A stretch of DNA of 64,000 bases from Agrypnus murinus. Lineage: Eukaryota > Arthropoda > Insecta > Coleoptera > Elateridae. The notes beneath the pieces are model-generated. The model saw nothing but the letters and a program-made list of their open reading frames with translations. It did no database searches and had not been told where the DNA came from. Position 1 is the stretch's first letter; each line of letters begins with the position of its first letter. The translations under genes and the position numbers were made by a program. Location of the stretch: positions 119,067,025 to 119,131,024 of the forward strand of contig OV816026.1 in NCBI GenBank assembly GCA_929113105.1. The letters run 5' to 3'. Positions 1 through 11,925 of the stretch are shown here, one piece after another.

Positions 1-807
1 CCGTCTCAGATTTGAAGTCTCGACCGTCTGCGGTAAACCGTCTAGGTGGAGACGGCAAAAAACTGTCCCCTTACGGTAGGTCATAGCGAAAAATTGACCG
101 CGGAATCTGTGCCAGCGCAGTATCTCAATCGTTTCTACCTGAGAAGTTTTTTGCCGACACTCTTCCAGGGGCGGGGGCTAGGGGTGACATGCAGTTTTAG
201 GGGGCGATTGAAGGTGTGTACGAGCGATGTATCCGCCCGTTTTTGAGAGGCGGTATTTCGGAAACTATAGAAGCCGAAACGACTATCTCAATCTCAAAAT
301 TTCCGCTTCAAATGCCGCGCAAAGTCTAAGAAAAAAGTTACAGCCGAAAAAGTCGAAATTTCTTATTTGTATTTTACCCAAAGATCGTGCTAAAGTAATA
401 TAGCCGCCACCAGCCTAATCGGGCACCTAAGTGGAAGCCACTAGAGGTCTTATATATGTGTTTAAAACCCGGTTATGGTCTTCGGCGCCGCACCCGGCCC
501 TGCGATCGTTTCTCGGCGTTCGTTGGCGAATAGAGAAAAGCTCTGGCCTCGCGGTATTCTTCAATTTCGAGCCGGTCCCCATTTTGGCCGTTCGAGGATT
601 GGTATGCGGGAAGCGGATGAGGTACGAAAACCTACTTTTGTTATTATAAAGAATGGACATTTATTTATTTTAGGTTGTTCTTGTACACTGTAACAGTAAA
701 TTTATTATTATACGATTTATTTTGTAAAATGTTTTCTTTAATTTTTTACCCCAAGCCAATGTTACGTCGTTTGGCGGTCCGCGGACGAAAAAGGTTGGGA
801 ACCGCTG
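1..807. mobile_element. hAT-like non-autonomous element, right end only
   Basis: The first 0.6 kb is markedly richer in GC than what follows and has only short chance reading frames. It ends at 807 with GGTTGGGAACCGCTG, which is the complement of the CAGCGGTTCCCAACC-type tip common in hAT elements. The next eight bases, CTTAGGGG at 808-815, could be the 8-bp target duplication, but the left end lies outside the window, so this cannot be tested here. No transposase is visible. The class rests on the tip alone. Confidence 0.4.
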
Positions 808-815
808 CTTAGGGG

Positions 816-2365
816 ACTCAAATTGAGTTACACTCAATTAGTGCGTCAGCTACATTTGTAAGAGCTGTCAGTATTCACTGGTGGGAGCTAGGTGGCCTAT
901 CTATCCCCTACTAGCTCTACAGGCTAGTGAAGGAGCTACGATACCGGTCGGGGTTCGTCTCCGAGGGAGTCCCATCACCTCTAGTCCAGCAAGCGGAGTT
1001 TCTCTGACCGAACCAAGTGTGTGGCCGACTTCAAGTGTCGCTGGGAAACTGGATGTGACTAGGATATTCCAGAATTTAATCACCCCGCTCTACCATAATT
1101 AGGCTTGGTGAGCTTAATTCTGGTTTGCCTAGTTTTGCTAATACAGCCACTAAGCTTTTTATGCCTTTACCTACTCTTTAAATGTAAACCACAACAATTT
1201 CAGATGAATAAAATATATTTATTTTTTTTTACCTTTTACAAATAAATCTTACATGTTTGTATAAAAATTGCAAAAACTCAAAAAATTTCTCATTATGTAT
1301 CGATCATATCCTATAACGTTACTTTTGAATTTTACACTCGAACTGCATAGACATGCATTTAATGTTCTGCATTTTCATCGACATTTCCAGCTACTAAATT
1401 AAAAATAATATACTGCAGCAGAAATGCAGAATTGCTGTTTTCTTATTTGAAATGTCAGTAAATTAAATTGTGTGGATGAATCGTTAGTATTTCAGCGCTT
1501 TATGCGAGTGAAAAAATAAAAATACAGTCATGCAACTAAATGTGTCTACTTTTCATTTCTCATTTATAAAACTGAAGCAAAATGTTACTTTGAAATGTAG
1601 AATTGGCAAAATGCTAATAATTCTAATTGAAGCTGCTTTTACAGGACTCTGCTTTCATTAACCTGAATATGCCTTGTACTTACTTCTCTTTTGTGCTGTA
1701 GTTCGTTAAGATCAAACGTTTTTTTTAACGGAAATATAAATATGTAGTGTGATTGCAATTTTCTTTACGTGCAAGCTGCTACAGCGAAAGGTGATTTGGA
1801 ATAAAATAAGCCTGATTGTCATTATAGCATTACATAAACATCACTCAAAAATTTAGAATTTTTAAGTACATTAAACAGACTATGTGCCGTTGTCATCTAG
1901 GTTAACTATAGAAACCAAAAAGCTCTAGAAGAGGAAAAGTAGGTACTCCTAACATTTGAAAAGTACAAAGAGTTTCAGCAGATGAGGTAAGAAATTTCTA
2001 TTCGAAATATGAAAACTAACAAAAAAAGGCAATTAACTATATCCAATAATAATTAGGTTTTATTAACTGGTATTTTAGGCCGTGGGCGTGAGAATAGCCA
2101 CAACTCCTCCTGTATGCCCCTTATATGGCATTTGAGTACAAAAGCAGTGTGGGTTGCCCTTTTGTTAATAGACCAGACTCCATTCAATCGTCAATCAAAT
2201 TCTGAAAAGTAATAATTAGTTCATCAAATTATGTTATTTAATTATATATTAACGGGTTTCGCCATTGAGTTGCATCGTGAGATATGTATCGTAAAAGTTC
2301 AATCTTCACGATGTAAAAAGCTTTTCTGGTGAAGTATTGTGGTTTATTATTTCTAACCTTATTTA
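816..2365. other. No gene seen; GC-rich patch then AT-rich spacer
   Basis: Positions 880-1110 form a GC-richer island of unknown origin, open in short frames on both strands but without a recognisable protein. The rest is AT-rich sequence with scattered stops and no terminal repeats that I could pair. Confidence 0.45.
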
Positions 2366-2680
2366 GTGAAACTCCATAATCGTGAAATAAATAAAACTGA
2401 TTACTAAAAAGTCACAAATTCATTATAATCTACCTGACAGTTGTTTCGACAGCTGAACTGCCATGGCCAAAGGTAATATAAATATAAACAAACAAGTCGC
2501 TAAGGTAAATACAAAATTAGATAACTAGATCAAAAGATAAAAATAATATAAATTAAATATCTAATACTTCCAGTTACGGATGATTACTGAGCTCAATATG
2601 TTCACTCATTTAAGATACCCTGAGTTTGTGTTTGTATATATCGAAAGCATCTGAAATTAATATTAAATAAAAAAAATGCA
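2366..2680 (-). mobile_element. Penelope-like element 3' fragment
   Basis: This stretch aligns by eye with the end of the Penelope-like element at 57.2-57.5 kb in the same orientation. Shared blocks are TTTCGACAGCT near 2450, AAAGGTAATATAA near 2470, GTCGCTAAGGTA near 2490 and CCCTGAGTTTGTGTTTGTAT near 2617. It covers the terminal repeat and the last codons of the GIY-YIG protein, which here are broken by stops. It is an older, truncated copy with no coding capacity. Confidence 0.65.
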
Positions 2681-2790
2681 CCACACAGAAAAAGAAACTT
2701 AATAGACTTGTAGCAGAAAAACGCACACTACAAAATAACCTTAATTGCCAGTACATCATAAAGTTTTATCCTTGTTTCATAAACTTTTAC

Positions 2791-2875
2791 AGCCGTACTT
2801 ATAGAGAAATTACACGCGTGTAACATATAATAAATAGTATGGTTATACGCGTGTAATTTCTCTATAAGTACGGCT
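2791..2875. repeat. 85-bp near-perfect palindrome
   Basis: Arms 2791-2824 and 2842-2875 are reverse complements at 33 of 34 positions around a 17-base loop. The arm begins AGCCGTACTTATAGAG and ends ACACGCGTGTAAC. It could be a very short MITE or a cruciform-forming site. No partner copy was noticed elsewhere in the window. Confidence 0.85.
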
Positions 2876-4309
2876 GATAAAATATAAAATTGGATAATCG
2901 TAACGTCGATTTTTTATGCCATCTTGGGGTTTCAAAAAGGCCGCACATATCGATAGCTATATGATATCTCTCACCGCATTTTCATCAATGTTCGTTTTTT
3001 ACTTCTAATTTCTTGGTATCATTTAAATAAAATATCGCTAATACTTTGCTGTAAAATTTATTATACTACATGCGAGACGGTGCTACAAAACCTGGCGACA
3101 TGTGATTTAGGGGTATGGCTAATTTCATGCCAAATCGACTAGAGCCGTATTTCAATGTCTCAGATTTTGTTCAAATTTTGTCCTTGCATAGACATATATG
3201 AAATGTCATTAAATTATTTTTTCCAGATTGTTTGGATTAAAAATGGCCGAAGTAGAAGTTTTTGAAAATTTCGATTTTTGTCAAATTCACTCTACATCAG
3301 GGGTTCCCAAAGTTTTGCCTAAGTGGGCCAAATTGTAAATTCCAAAATATTTGGCGGGCCAAAAAAGTTTTATGAAAAAATACGCTCATATCGATAAAAA
3401 GTTAGAACAACAGAAAGATTTATACTAATTTTATAACATAATCGTCCTTTATTTACGATAATAATTACTTTTTATTACAAAATGTTTATTAACACATTTC
3501 AAAAGTAATTAAACAAAAATAACTAAATAATCTCAAACAAAAAAAGAAAAATAATAATAAATTTTTCAATGAGAAGTGTGTTACTTGTGCAGTTGTTGTT
3601 CTCTTTTAGTAATATTGTAACGTTCTTTTTAAAATAATACCAAAAATGCTGTTTGATGGTCTATTAACAAGAGAAATATTATTTACATACACTAATTACA
3701 AACACTATAATTATAAACTGTTAACGAACTTAAATGCTAGATATTTACAAACTTATTTAAAGACTATTTATTTTTAATACAACATTTATTTATAACATTT
3801 ATTTATTCACTAATATTTGACTACTAATTACACAAAGCACTTATTCAATTCACCGGTTGAACAATAATTAATCCCTCTTTCTTCGCGGCGGCCCTTATAC
3901 AGGGTGTCGCAAAATTAGCGTATTCCGAGTTCGGAACGTTGTAGCTGATCATTCCAGCAGTAAGAAAAAAAAATAATAAAAAACATATAGGAGCCCCCTT
4001 ACCAAAATTTATAGGACTCAAGGTCTAAACTTTGCATCATGTTTTCTTCAAATGAAAGCAATGAATGTTAGCGTTTATTTCTACTTATGGTTAGGCTACT
4101 CGTTAAAATAATAATTCAAAAAAAGATTACTTGAAAAAATGCTTCATCTTGGAGTATATAAAAATTTTACTTTTGCAATTTTTCTTCAAAAATGAATGGC
4201 AACATGGCTGAATATTATTTTATTACTATGGATACGATGGTCAACAATAAATTCTAATCTGACAAAATTTGTCAACCTTCTGTCAAGACGTTCGTTCGGT
4301 TCGTTAAAC

Positions 4310-5432
4310 ATGGATTATTATTATTCAAATACCGAATACGCAGATATGTATCTGTTATTGGGGGCTTTTAATAACAGGCCAGTGGTAGCTGCTCGGTTGT
4401 ACGCCCAACAATATCCTAACCGGCGTCATCCAAGTGCACAAGTGTTTCGTCGTCTGGATGAACGGGCTAGAGCCAACGGTGAATTTCAAATTAAAAGAAA
4501 TAACGCTGGACGTCCGAGAACTACGAGGACTCCTCATATGGAAGAGATCCTCGCCGCTGCACGTGACGAACCAAGATCGAGTACTCGGAAATTGGGTCGC
4601 CAGGTGAATGTTCATCATTCAGTAGTGGGCAGGGTGCTGAAGAGTGAAAGGTGGCACCCCTATCATTTCAAAAAGGTTTTTTAGATGAGTGTCAGTATTT
4701 CAAAAGTTTATTTTATCAAATCCTTAGGTGCACACTCTCTTAGAGCGGGATTACCAACCAAGGGTCAATTGTTGTCAATGGTTATTGGATCAAAATAATC
4801 AAAATCCTGACTTCATTCGTAAAATAATGTGGACCGATGAGGCCTTTTTTACGCAGGACGGAGTTGTTAACTGCCATAATTTACATTTCTGGGCCCAGGA
4901 AAACCCACACCTTTTGTACAACAGGGGGCACCAAGTCCATTACGCGTTTAACGTTTGGACCGGCATTGTGGGATCACATTTAATTGGACCTCACATTATT
5001 CCTAACAGGCTTAATGGCACAAACTTTCGGCATTTTCTGACGCATGATTTTCAAGAACTCATTGAAGATCTCCCACTCAACTTGCTAAGGGATATGTGGA
5101 TCCAATTAGATGGCGCTCCACCACATTGGGAAAGAACTGTGCGAGAATGGCTGGACCAAAACTATCAGAATAAATGGATAGGCCGCGATGGTCCCTTTGT
5201 TTGGCCCGCCAGGAGCCCTGATCTAACCCCGCTGGATTATTTATTTTGGGGGTATGTAAAAGAAAGAGTCTATGAAACGCCTCCAGAAGATGCTGATGAT
5301 CTGTTAAATCGAATTTTTGCTGTCACTGGAGCTATCAATGCCGAAATGTTGGAACGAGCTACACAAAATGTTACCACAAGGGGCCAAGTTTGCATAAATA
5401 CAGGCGGCAGAAATTTCAAACACCTTCTTTAA
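4310..5432 (+). CDS. DD41D mariner transposase, two exons
   Basis: DDE/D transposase that would excise and insert the surrounding element in the nucleus. Exon 1 (4310-4675, 122 aa) carries the N-terminal helix-turn-helix region of DUF4817 type, with YADMYLLLGAFNNRP and YPNRRHPSAQVFRRL, then the GRPR linker. Exon 2 (4728-5432, about 234 aa) has the catalytic core: MWTDEAFF with the first Asp, IQLDGAPPH with the second, and SPDLTPLDYLFWG with the third. I count 41 residues between the second and third Asp, hence DD41D. The start at 4310 is chosen because the domain begins there; an in-frame ATG at 4196 would add 38 residues that look non-conserved. Joined length is about 356 aa, normal for the family, with no stop apart from the intron. 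Whether it is active cannot be told from sequence. Confidence 0.85.
4676..4727 (+). other. Predicted 52-bp phase-0 intron in the DD41D transposase
   Basis: The reading frame stops at 4682-4684 and resumes at 4728 with the expected continuation (HFKK then VHTLLERDY). The gap starts GT, ends AG, contains in-frame stops, has a pyrimidine-rich end (TCCTTAG), and leaves the frame unchanged when removed. The alternative is a small insertion that disabled the gene. Confidence 0.7.
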
Positions 5433-6359
5433 TAATAATTATCATTAAGATTTGAACATTTTCTTTACTAATTGTTTTTAACAATTAGGTACCCTGTATT
5501 TATAAATAAATTAATCAATAAGTTACGTAAAAGTGTTGATCAATTCAAAACAATTTCTCTGTATCATGTTGATCAGCAGAACGTTCTCGATTTTTGTTAC
5601 TTTCGACCGCAAGGTAAGTACTTTTCAACATCGTCTTGGCAACGCTTCAAATTGAAAAGGAAAAGGTGAGAAATGCAGTTTGCAATGTTGCCGTATTGAA
5701 CAAAGTTAAAATGCTTATACCTTCTTAAGAGTGATTACAAACATTTTTCTACAATTTTATTCCTGGTCCAGAGGGTGCCCCCTACAGCACCCTGAACTCG
5801 GAATACGCTAATTTTGCGACACCCTGTATATCCAGACGGAAGTGTGTAGAATTATCTAGAAGTCTCCAGCACATGGACGGCCGGTCGGCCACACTTACGC
5901 GAGCGGAATGCGAAATTGGCAAATGGGAAAGTTCGTTGGGAATTGAAATATTAAAACGATAAGCATTGGAGGTAAAACACATTCTACGGTAATGAATTAT
6001 TATTAATTATTGAATATTTTATTTTAACCAAAATTACCTACGTGAAATTGTATACAGGGTGTCGGATTTCTCATTGTCCAGGTTATATCTGCTAAAATAT
6101 TAAAGGTAGAGGAGAAAGGTAAATGAGAGACTTGTTTAGAGACCTGATTTATAAAATAACACAATAAAAAAAATTTTCATGGCCAACTTATTTTTCGGGA
6201 AAATATCGAACTTTAATTTTTTCTCTTTACAATGATATTACGGTGATTTTAACTTGATAAATATAATATGCCACATGTTCAAAGCAAACATAAAATATAT
6301 GCGGTGAATTAAAATAAAACAAAATAAAAATACACCCCAAATATTTTTCCCCTTCCCAA

Positions 6360-8250
6360 TCGGCTAACTCAGGGTTTATTCGATAGAGCATGAATTGTTT
6401 GAATTATTAAAATCTTATTGATTCTTATACCTGAAAGAAAAGAAAAACTTATATTGCAGACACTTGGGCTTCTGTAACTAAACAACCACTGGCTAAACTC
6501 TAAATATGAAGAGAAAAAGAAATGGATGCTTGTATGTACATCAATGAAACACATGAATAACTTGAAAAACACAATCTTTATTTAATTTAAGAAAATAAAT
6601 GGAAATTTAAATTAAAAGGAAATAAAAAGAAAAACTATTCAAAATAGAACAATAAATCAATTAGGAAATTAATTCCCAAGCTTGCTCAAGTGTGTTAAAT
6701 AGTCGTAATAACCTGGCTATTACAGTTCTTCACTTGAACAAACTAACACAAATAAAAAATCAGATAAAAATATTCACAAATGTTCAAATACTTTACTTTA
6801 TGAAAAATAAATTTTAATAAAAGAGAAATTGAAATTGTTTTATTTATGAAAAATAAATTCTCTTAAAAACCTTTAAGGTTAAACAATATAATCCTGAAAT
6901 TATTCAGATAAACTTTATAAATTCTATTATTCGCAAATCAAATTAAAAACCTTTTATTTCGACCAACCTGGTGTATAATGTAAATAGAATTTCCTTCAAA
7001 TTCTATTCGCTATTGGTATCACTGCATTTACATCTGTCAGATGATTTTGTATTATGAAAACGTCAATACGTGAAATCAATAAAGAAAATAAATTCTCCAG
7101 AATTTATTTATATAACTCGTTCACACTTCCATATAGTTGTTGAACAATAATAAAATCTTCTTTAACTTTTTTAATTGTTCAGGTAAACACTTAGAACTTA
7201 TTTCAATCTTCCTTATGTTTTGTTTATTAACATGACACACGGTCAAACATATGATAATAACATAACCCAACTTAATTTACAGATTTTCAATCCGGAGTCA
7301 AGCATAGATTTGCGAAGTGCTTTTGATCGACTGAATTTGTTAAATTTGTCTTCAGCTTATATAGGTTTAGTGGAAACAAATGCCAACACTGACACTTTTC
7401 AAAACAAACACGTCGCGAAGGATTTTTATAACGTCACAATTTCCACTCAGCTGTTCATTTTTCTCACGGATTTTAATTTCATAAACACAGAATTATAACT
7501 GGTAAAACAAGGATCAAAACAATATAACACACTTATGTCCTAAAATACATCGTAACGAAGATATTAGGCAAAAACTATTGACAATGAACAAATCTCATTA
7601 TGACCTAATTACATACAAAATTCAATAAATCCAGGTTTATCCTTTACAAAATAGATACATAATTACACAATAGAGCTGATACATATTAAATTTCCACAGG
7701 AACATCTTTACAATTTAAGAAAAACATCAATTACGATCCATTACAACACTCGGATAAACCAAATGCATATACAAGTTCCACCTTTGACATTAATTCAAAT
7801 GAAGTCAATTTATGCCATTTATGGTCAAATTGTCCAGCATACAGTCCTCCAAATGTTTGCATTAAAACAATGGGAGAAAAATAGTATAAGAATCAATATC
7901 AACCATACTGAAGCATAGCAACAAAATCACAACTATCAGTAATAAAACTGCTCAGAATTATTATATGAGTTTAAAAGCTTATTGTGCATATTGGTCATTA
8001 CAAGATGGGCCTAATTTATTTGTTTTTAGTTAACTGGCAGCCCGAAACTAAGTTAGTCTCTTGGAAAATAGAAAAATTCATCCTACGTTAAAGATCGTAG
8101 ACTCTAGATTTAAATAAGAAGATTACATCTTCTCTACAAATGAAAAACCATCCCAATATGGAACTTGGGTTGTATAAACATGTATTATCATAAAACAATC
8201 TAAATGATTGATATCCCTTTTTTAAATCAAACCTTTTATTACATATACAA
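6360..8250. other. AT-rich insert of unknown type inside the second mariner
   Basis: This block accounts for the excess length of the 6055-9527 element. It is very AT-rich, has no convincing gene (one 92-codon frame at 7220-7498 has no recognisable domain), and I could not pair terminal repeats. Boundaries are approximate. Confidence 0.35.
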
Positions 8251-8589
8251 AAATTGAGATTATATTTGCATGATTTTATTCTTGATTCCTATTTTAAATA
8301 TTGATGAGCCTAACTGTGACCCAATATGTTGCTTTTAGATTAATTATGCCTATCACCTAGCATATCTATCTTTTATTTTAATTTGATATGTGAAATAATT
8401 GTCTTCACATTTACTATCTTATCGTTCAATAAAGTTTTCAATGAGATAGACTTATTACATCTCAATATATTACAAGTAGCTTTTTGCTTTTAAATTACAC
8501 CGTTCACTGATGCATTTTCAATACGTCATACTGTCCTAAATGTAAGGAGAAACGACAACGAATCCAATTTTCACAGAAATTGAATTTTT

Positions 8590-9130
8590 AAAAAGTTTAA
8601 TTCACATTATTGGAATGATAAAAACTCTTGGAAAATTGTTGAGATTTCTGCGCAAGGACGTTTTTCAATTATGTATCGATATGGATACTTGACAACGACA
8701 TTTTAGAACCTCATTTTCACGATGGTACTGTGACCTACGACAGAATTTATTATTTTTGCAAAGTATCAATCTTACACGACTAAACTTGTGGTTTCAACCT
8801 GATGGAGCCACACCTCATAATGGATCTGCATTAACAAATTGTTTAAAGGTTTGAACAATAAATTTGATCAAAAACAGATCGGTACCGGAGGACTCGTTTT
8901 GTGACCTCTCAGGTCACTGGACTTCACTGTGTATTCTTGATTTCTTTGTATGGGGTGTCCTAAAAAACCAAGTGTATAAGACTTCTCATAATGTTCAGGA
9001 ACTTCAAAATAAAATCACTGCTGCTAGCTTGTTAATTACACCTACAATGCTCCAAAAAGCCCGAGGAAAGCTAATCAAACGGACAGAAATAGGTTTGGAC
9101 TTTCATGGTGGACAATTTGTGCCATTATAA
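8590..9130 (+). pseudogene. DD41D mariner transposase remnant (C-terminal half)
   Basis: Fragments in different frames match the catalytic end of the transposase at 4.7-5.4 kb. Visible are WFQPDGATPH near 8792 (second Asp), DQKQIG near 8868 followed by a broken arginine-proline region, and then LDFFVWGVLKNQVYK near 8938 (third Asp). The tail ending RTEIGLDFHGGQFVPL corresponds to the C-terminus of the intact copy. Several frameshifts and stops separate these pieces and the N-terminal half is not recognisable, so no protein can be made. Confidence 0.75.
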
Positions 9131-10346
9131 ACAAATTCATTGCGTATTGTTTAGGTAATTTGATAAATAGTAATTAAATTAAAGCTGCTGTAATTTTCTT
9201 ATCGAAGAGTAAATAAAAAATCATAGACAATCTGATAATTTTTATATTTTGAACTGTAAGATGTAATTTAAAGACAAAGAGCCACTTGTGATATATCATT
9301 GTAAAAAGAAATTTATTTAAAGATTTATTTCGCAAAAATATACAGTACGTTCCATTTAAAAACTTCAAGTTGGATATTTTTCAGGAAAATAAGTTGACCA
9401 TAAAAAAAAGCTTTTTTGTGCTATTTTATAGATCAGGTTATGTTAAACAAGTCTCTTCTGTAACTTTATTCTCCACCTTTAATATTTCAGCAGATATAAC
9501 GTGGTTAATGAAAAATTAACCACCGTGTATGAAGAGCGCAAACGGGGCGCTCAATCCTACGTAGTTACGCCACTGATTAACTAATCAGCTGAGGGCGACG
9601 GTTAAGACAATAAAATATATACAATCTATATAATAACAAAATATATTACATATAAAATTTAGTATTTTTTACGTGAGTAATTTTTAATTATAATATAAAA
9701 TTTATTTATTTTTTAAATTATCTACATGAATTCTAAATCGCGGATGATCTAACACCGCGGATCGCATTTTTAGGGTTTGGGGGCCGCATTTGGCCCGCGG
9801 GCCACACTTTGGGAACCCCTGCTCTATATCATCTAACTGAACTTATCATAACTCCCTACTTTTTTACTGTGCAATGTTTTTGCACGTTTCATAACACGTT
9901 TTATATAATCTGAAAGATCTAAGAACTAGCTTTAATCTGATATCTGGATGAGCCAGATAACTCAAAAAATAAGGAGCTATGACAAGTCCAGTTAGATGAT
10001 GTAGAGTGACGGGTAGCAGAATTTGCCAAAAATCGAAATTTTTGAAAAACTTCTAGGTACTTCGACCATTTTTAATCCAGAAAATCTGGAAAAAATAATT
10101 TAATGACATTTCATATGTATCTATGCAAGGACACAATTTGAACAAAATCTGAGACATTGAAATACGGCTCTAGTCGATTTAGCATGAAATTAGCCGTATA
10201 GTTTATGTTGTATCAATAAAACCCGGCCCTACTCCTAACAATGACAACAAAATGTGACACTTTTTAAATAATTTTATGAGAAGTGAACGTGTGCGTAGAC
10301 GTAGATGTTAATATGCCAATTGGTCTATAAAAGTCATATTCTACTA

Positions 10347-10367
10347 ACTTGTAAAACTTTTACAAGT
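10347..10367. repeat. 21-bp perfect palindrome
   Basis: ACTTGTAAAA, one central C, then TTTTACAAGT. Related TTGTAAAAGT and TTTTACAAG motifs follow within 50 bases. Confidence 0.75.
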
Positions 10368-10451
10368 CAGCTGTCAGTTTTACAAGACAGTAGCTTGTAA
10401 AAGTAACTTTTCGTTGTTTGTGTTCGGTTACATTAAATGACGTGACAAATA

Positions 10452-11505
10452 AAAGTATTTTACATGCCGCTGGTTGTGAGCCAGGGCCAAGTGATGTTAA
10501 TTTTTTCTTCAAACATCAAAACATGACATTTCATTCTGACATTGAATATAAAATAACATATTTGATGCGGAGCTAAAGTAGCTTTCTATACTTCGGCTAT
10601 GCTACCAAACTAACAGTCGCAGCACAAAATGCTTTACTTTGCTCCTTATAAAATAATGTACTATTTTCTTCGAACGTCAGGAAAACATGACATTTTAACA
10701 CTTACCTGATAGGGTACAACTTATCTTTTTTGAAGTTTATCAGCAGCGGCAGATAATAGCTTTATTTATGGTATAAGTGAGTTAAGTAAGATATTATCTA
10801 TGAACGAAACATTTTTCAGTTGATAATATCTTTAACTCACATGGACCAAGTTTAAACATTGAATTTGCAAGGTATAGTTAGTCTGTAGTTTTGACGGTAA
10901 TAGATATAATACTCTAGCCCGATGACTGGATCTCATTAATATTATGATTATGAAACATAAGCTGATGATTAGTTGCTACCTATAATAGCAGCCAATCACC
11001 ATTCTCTAGTGGGTAAAAGTTTTTTTACCCACACATAAGTAAGATTCAACTTTAATTGCTTACAAACATCAACATTTAGTTCTCTTTATTTAGAGGTGTT
11101 GGATAAAGTATGTTACATGCCACTGGTGGTGGGTGAGTCATGGCCAAGTTATACCAAACCAAAACAAAGCATTCGGTTGTTTTACCGGCCTCACTAACGT
11201 TCGGTAGTCAAACTGACAATGTGGGCACAAACAGCTTCACTTTAGCTCTTTATAAAATAAAATATTATCTTCAGACGTCAGAAAAACATGACATTAAAGA
11301 GGTGGAAGTCTACCTTTTTGACGTTTATCAGCAGCTGCAGAAAATAGTTATTTGTATACCAAGGCACTAAAGTTGCATTTTTATCACGATTGTGGAGACT
11401 GTGCTTCGACTGGTTTGTCTGCCTCACTGACATTCGGCAGCTAAACTCCCAGTCTCAGCACATAAAGCTTTATTTTTGCTCCTAATAACATAATCTACTA
11501 TTTAA
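10452..11505 (+). repeat. Diverged tandem-type repeats (two long copies and a partial third)
   Basis: Unit 1 begins near 10452 (TTTACATGCCGCTGGTTGTG) and unit 2 near 11105 (GTTACATGCCACTGGTGGTG). Both contain CCAAG, a GTCAAACTGACA-like block, CTTTATAAAATAA and GTTTATCAGCAGC in the same order. A partial third copy lies at about 11410-11505 (GCCTCACTGACATTCGGCAG). They are old and highly diverged, with no durable reading frame. Confidence 0.6.
10777..10840. repeat. Stem-loop with about 19-bp stem
   Basis: Arm GTGAGTTAAGTAAGATATTATC (10777-10798, with a small bulge) pairs with GATAATATCTTTAACTCAC (10822-10840) around a 23-base loop. Confidence 0.7.
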
Positions 11506-11925
11506 TAAAACGGATTGGAATTGAATTACCTGTTAAAACCTTACTTTTAAACCGGACTATAAAATAGCGTATGAAGTTCATTTATAATGCGGGATTATGG
11601 CATTAGTAAAATTATTATAAGAAACATACACATGTTATAATTCCTTGCATCTATACTAATTGCATAATATCCTCTAGTATTGTGATATTCGTAATATTCT
11701 TATTTTTTATACTGCTAATGTCCTTTGGAAGATTTTGAACTGAAACTGGAGAAAAATTAAACACCGCCCGCAGTTTCTTTCTATCTTATTGAAATCGATT
11801 CAACTATAGCTGTTAATACTCATATGAATTTGTTCAACGCTATTAAATAATTGTATTTATTTTAATTATTTTGTTGATGTCATAAATGCCCAACAGTTAT
11901 GAAACCGTTATAGGACATTTAACAT

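Larger units (their letters stand above)
3900..5826 (+). mobile_element. DD41D mariner-like element, probably complete
   Basis: A 33-bp perfect terminal inverted repeat starts CAGGGTGTCGCAAAATTAGC at 3900 and ends with its complement at 5826. The dinucleotide TA flanks both ends (3898-3899, 5827-5828), the target used by Tc1/mariner elements. One transposase gene fills the interior. Perfect TIRs and a readable gene suggest recent insertion into the older hAT element. Confidence 0.93.
6055..9527 (+). mobile_element. Second DD41D mariner-like element, decayed and enlarged
   Basis: The left end is CAGGGTGTCGGATTTCTCAT at 6055. The right end, in reverse complement, shares a diverged terminal region of over 100 bases, including GTTATATCTGCT, AATATTAAAGGT and AGACTTGTTTA. 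TA flanks both ends (6053-6054, 9528-9529). At 3.5 kb it is roughly twice the size of the neighbouring copy, so it probably holds further foreign DNA. Its transposase is only a remnant near the right end. Confidence 0.75.
3298..9821. mobile_element. hAT-type element with 8-bp target duplication, containing two mariners
   Basis: The tips are CAGGGGTTCCCAAAGT at 3298 and the exact complement ending at 9821. They are flanked by CTCTACAT (3290-3297) and CTCTATAT (9822-9829), an 8-bp target duplication with one mismatch, as expected for hAT. Only about 1.1 kb belongs to the element itself (3298-3897, 5829-6052, 9530-9821); the rest is two later mariner insertions. The own sequence is AT-rich with subterminal GGCGGGCC/GGCCCGCG blocks and encodes no transposase, so it is non-autonomous or deleted. 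Confidence 0.85.
3114..10199. mobile_element. Fold-back (long inverted repeat) element, split by later insertions
   Basis: The sequence from 3114 to 3297 is repeated in reverse complement at about 10005-10199 with small differences; GGCTAATTTCATG, CGACTAGAGCCGTATTTCAA and ATGAAATGTCATTAAATTAT occur in both arms. The arms continue at 9830-9880 and 9960-10005, so without the hAT insert the unit is about 0.56 kb with a short loop. Outer tips are TATGGCTAA and its complement, possibly with a TA target site. It has no coding capacity. All sequence from 3298 to 9821 entered later. Confidence 0.8.

Noticed and set aside
1..807. rRNA or rDNA-related sequence at the GC-rich start
   Set aside because: No recognisable 18S or 28S core words; the end matches a hAT-like tip instead.
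7220..7498. 92-aa protein inside the second mariner
   Set aside because: Not transposase-like, no neighbours to support it, and the surroundings are decayed non-coding insert.
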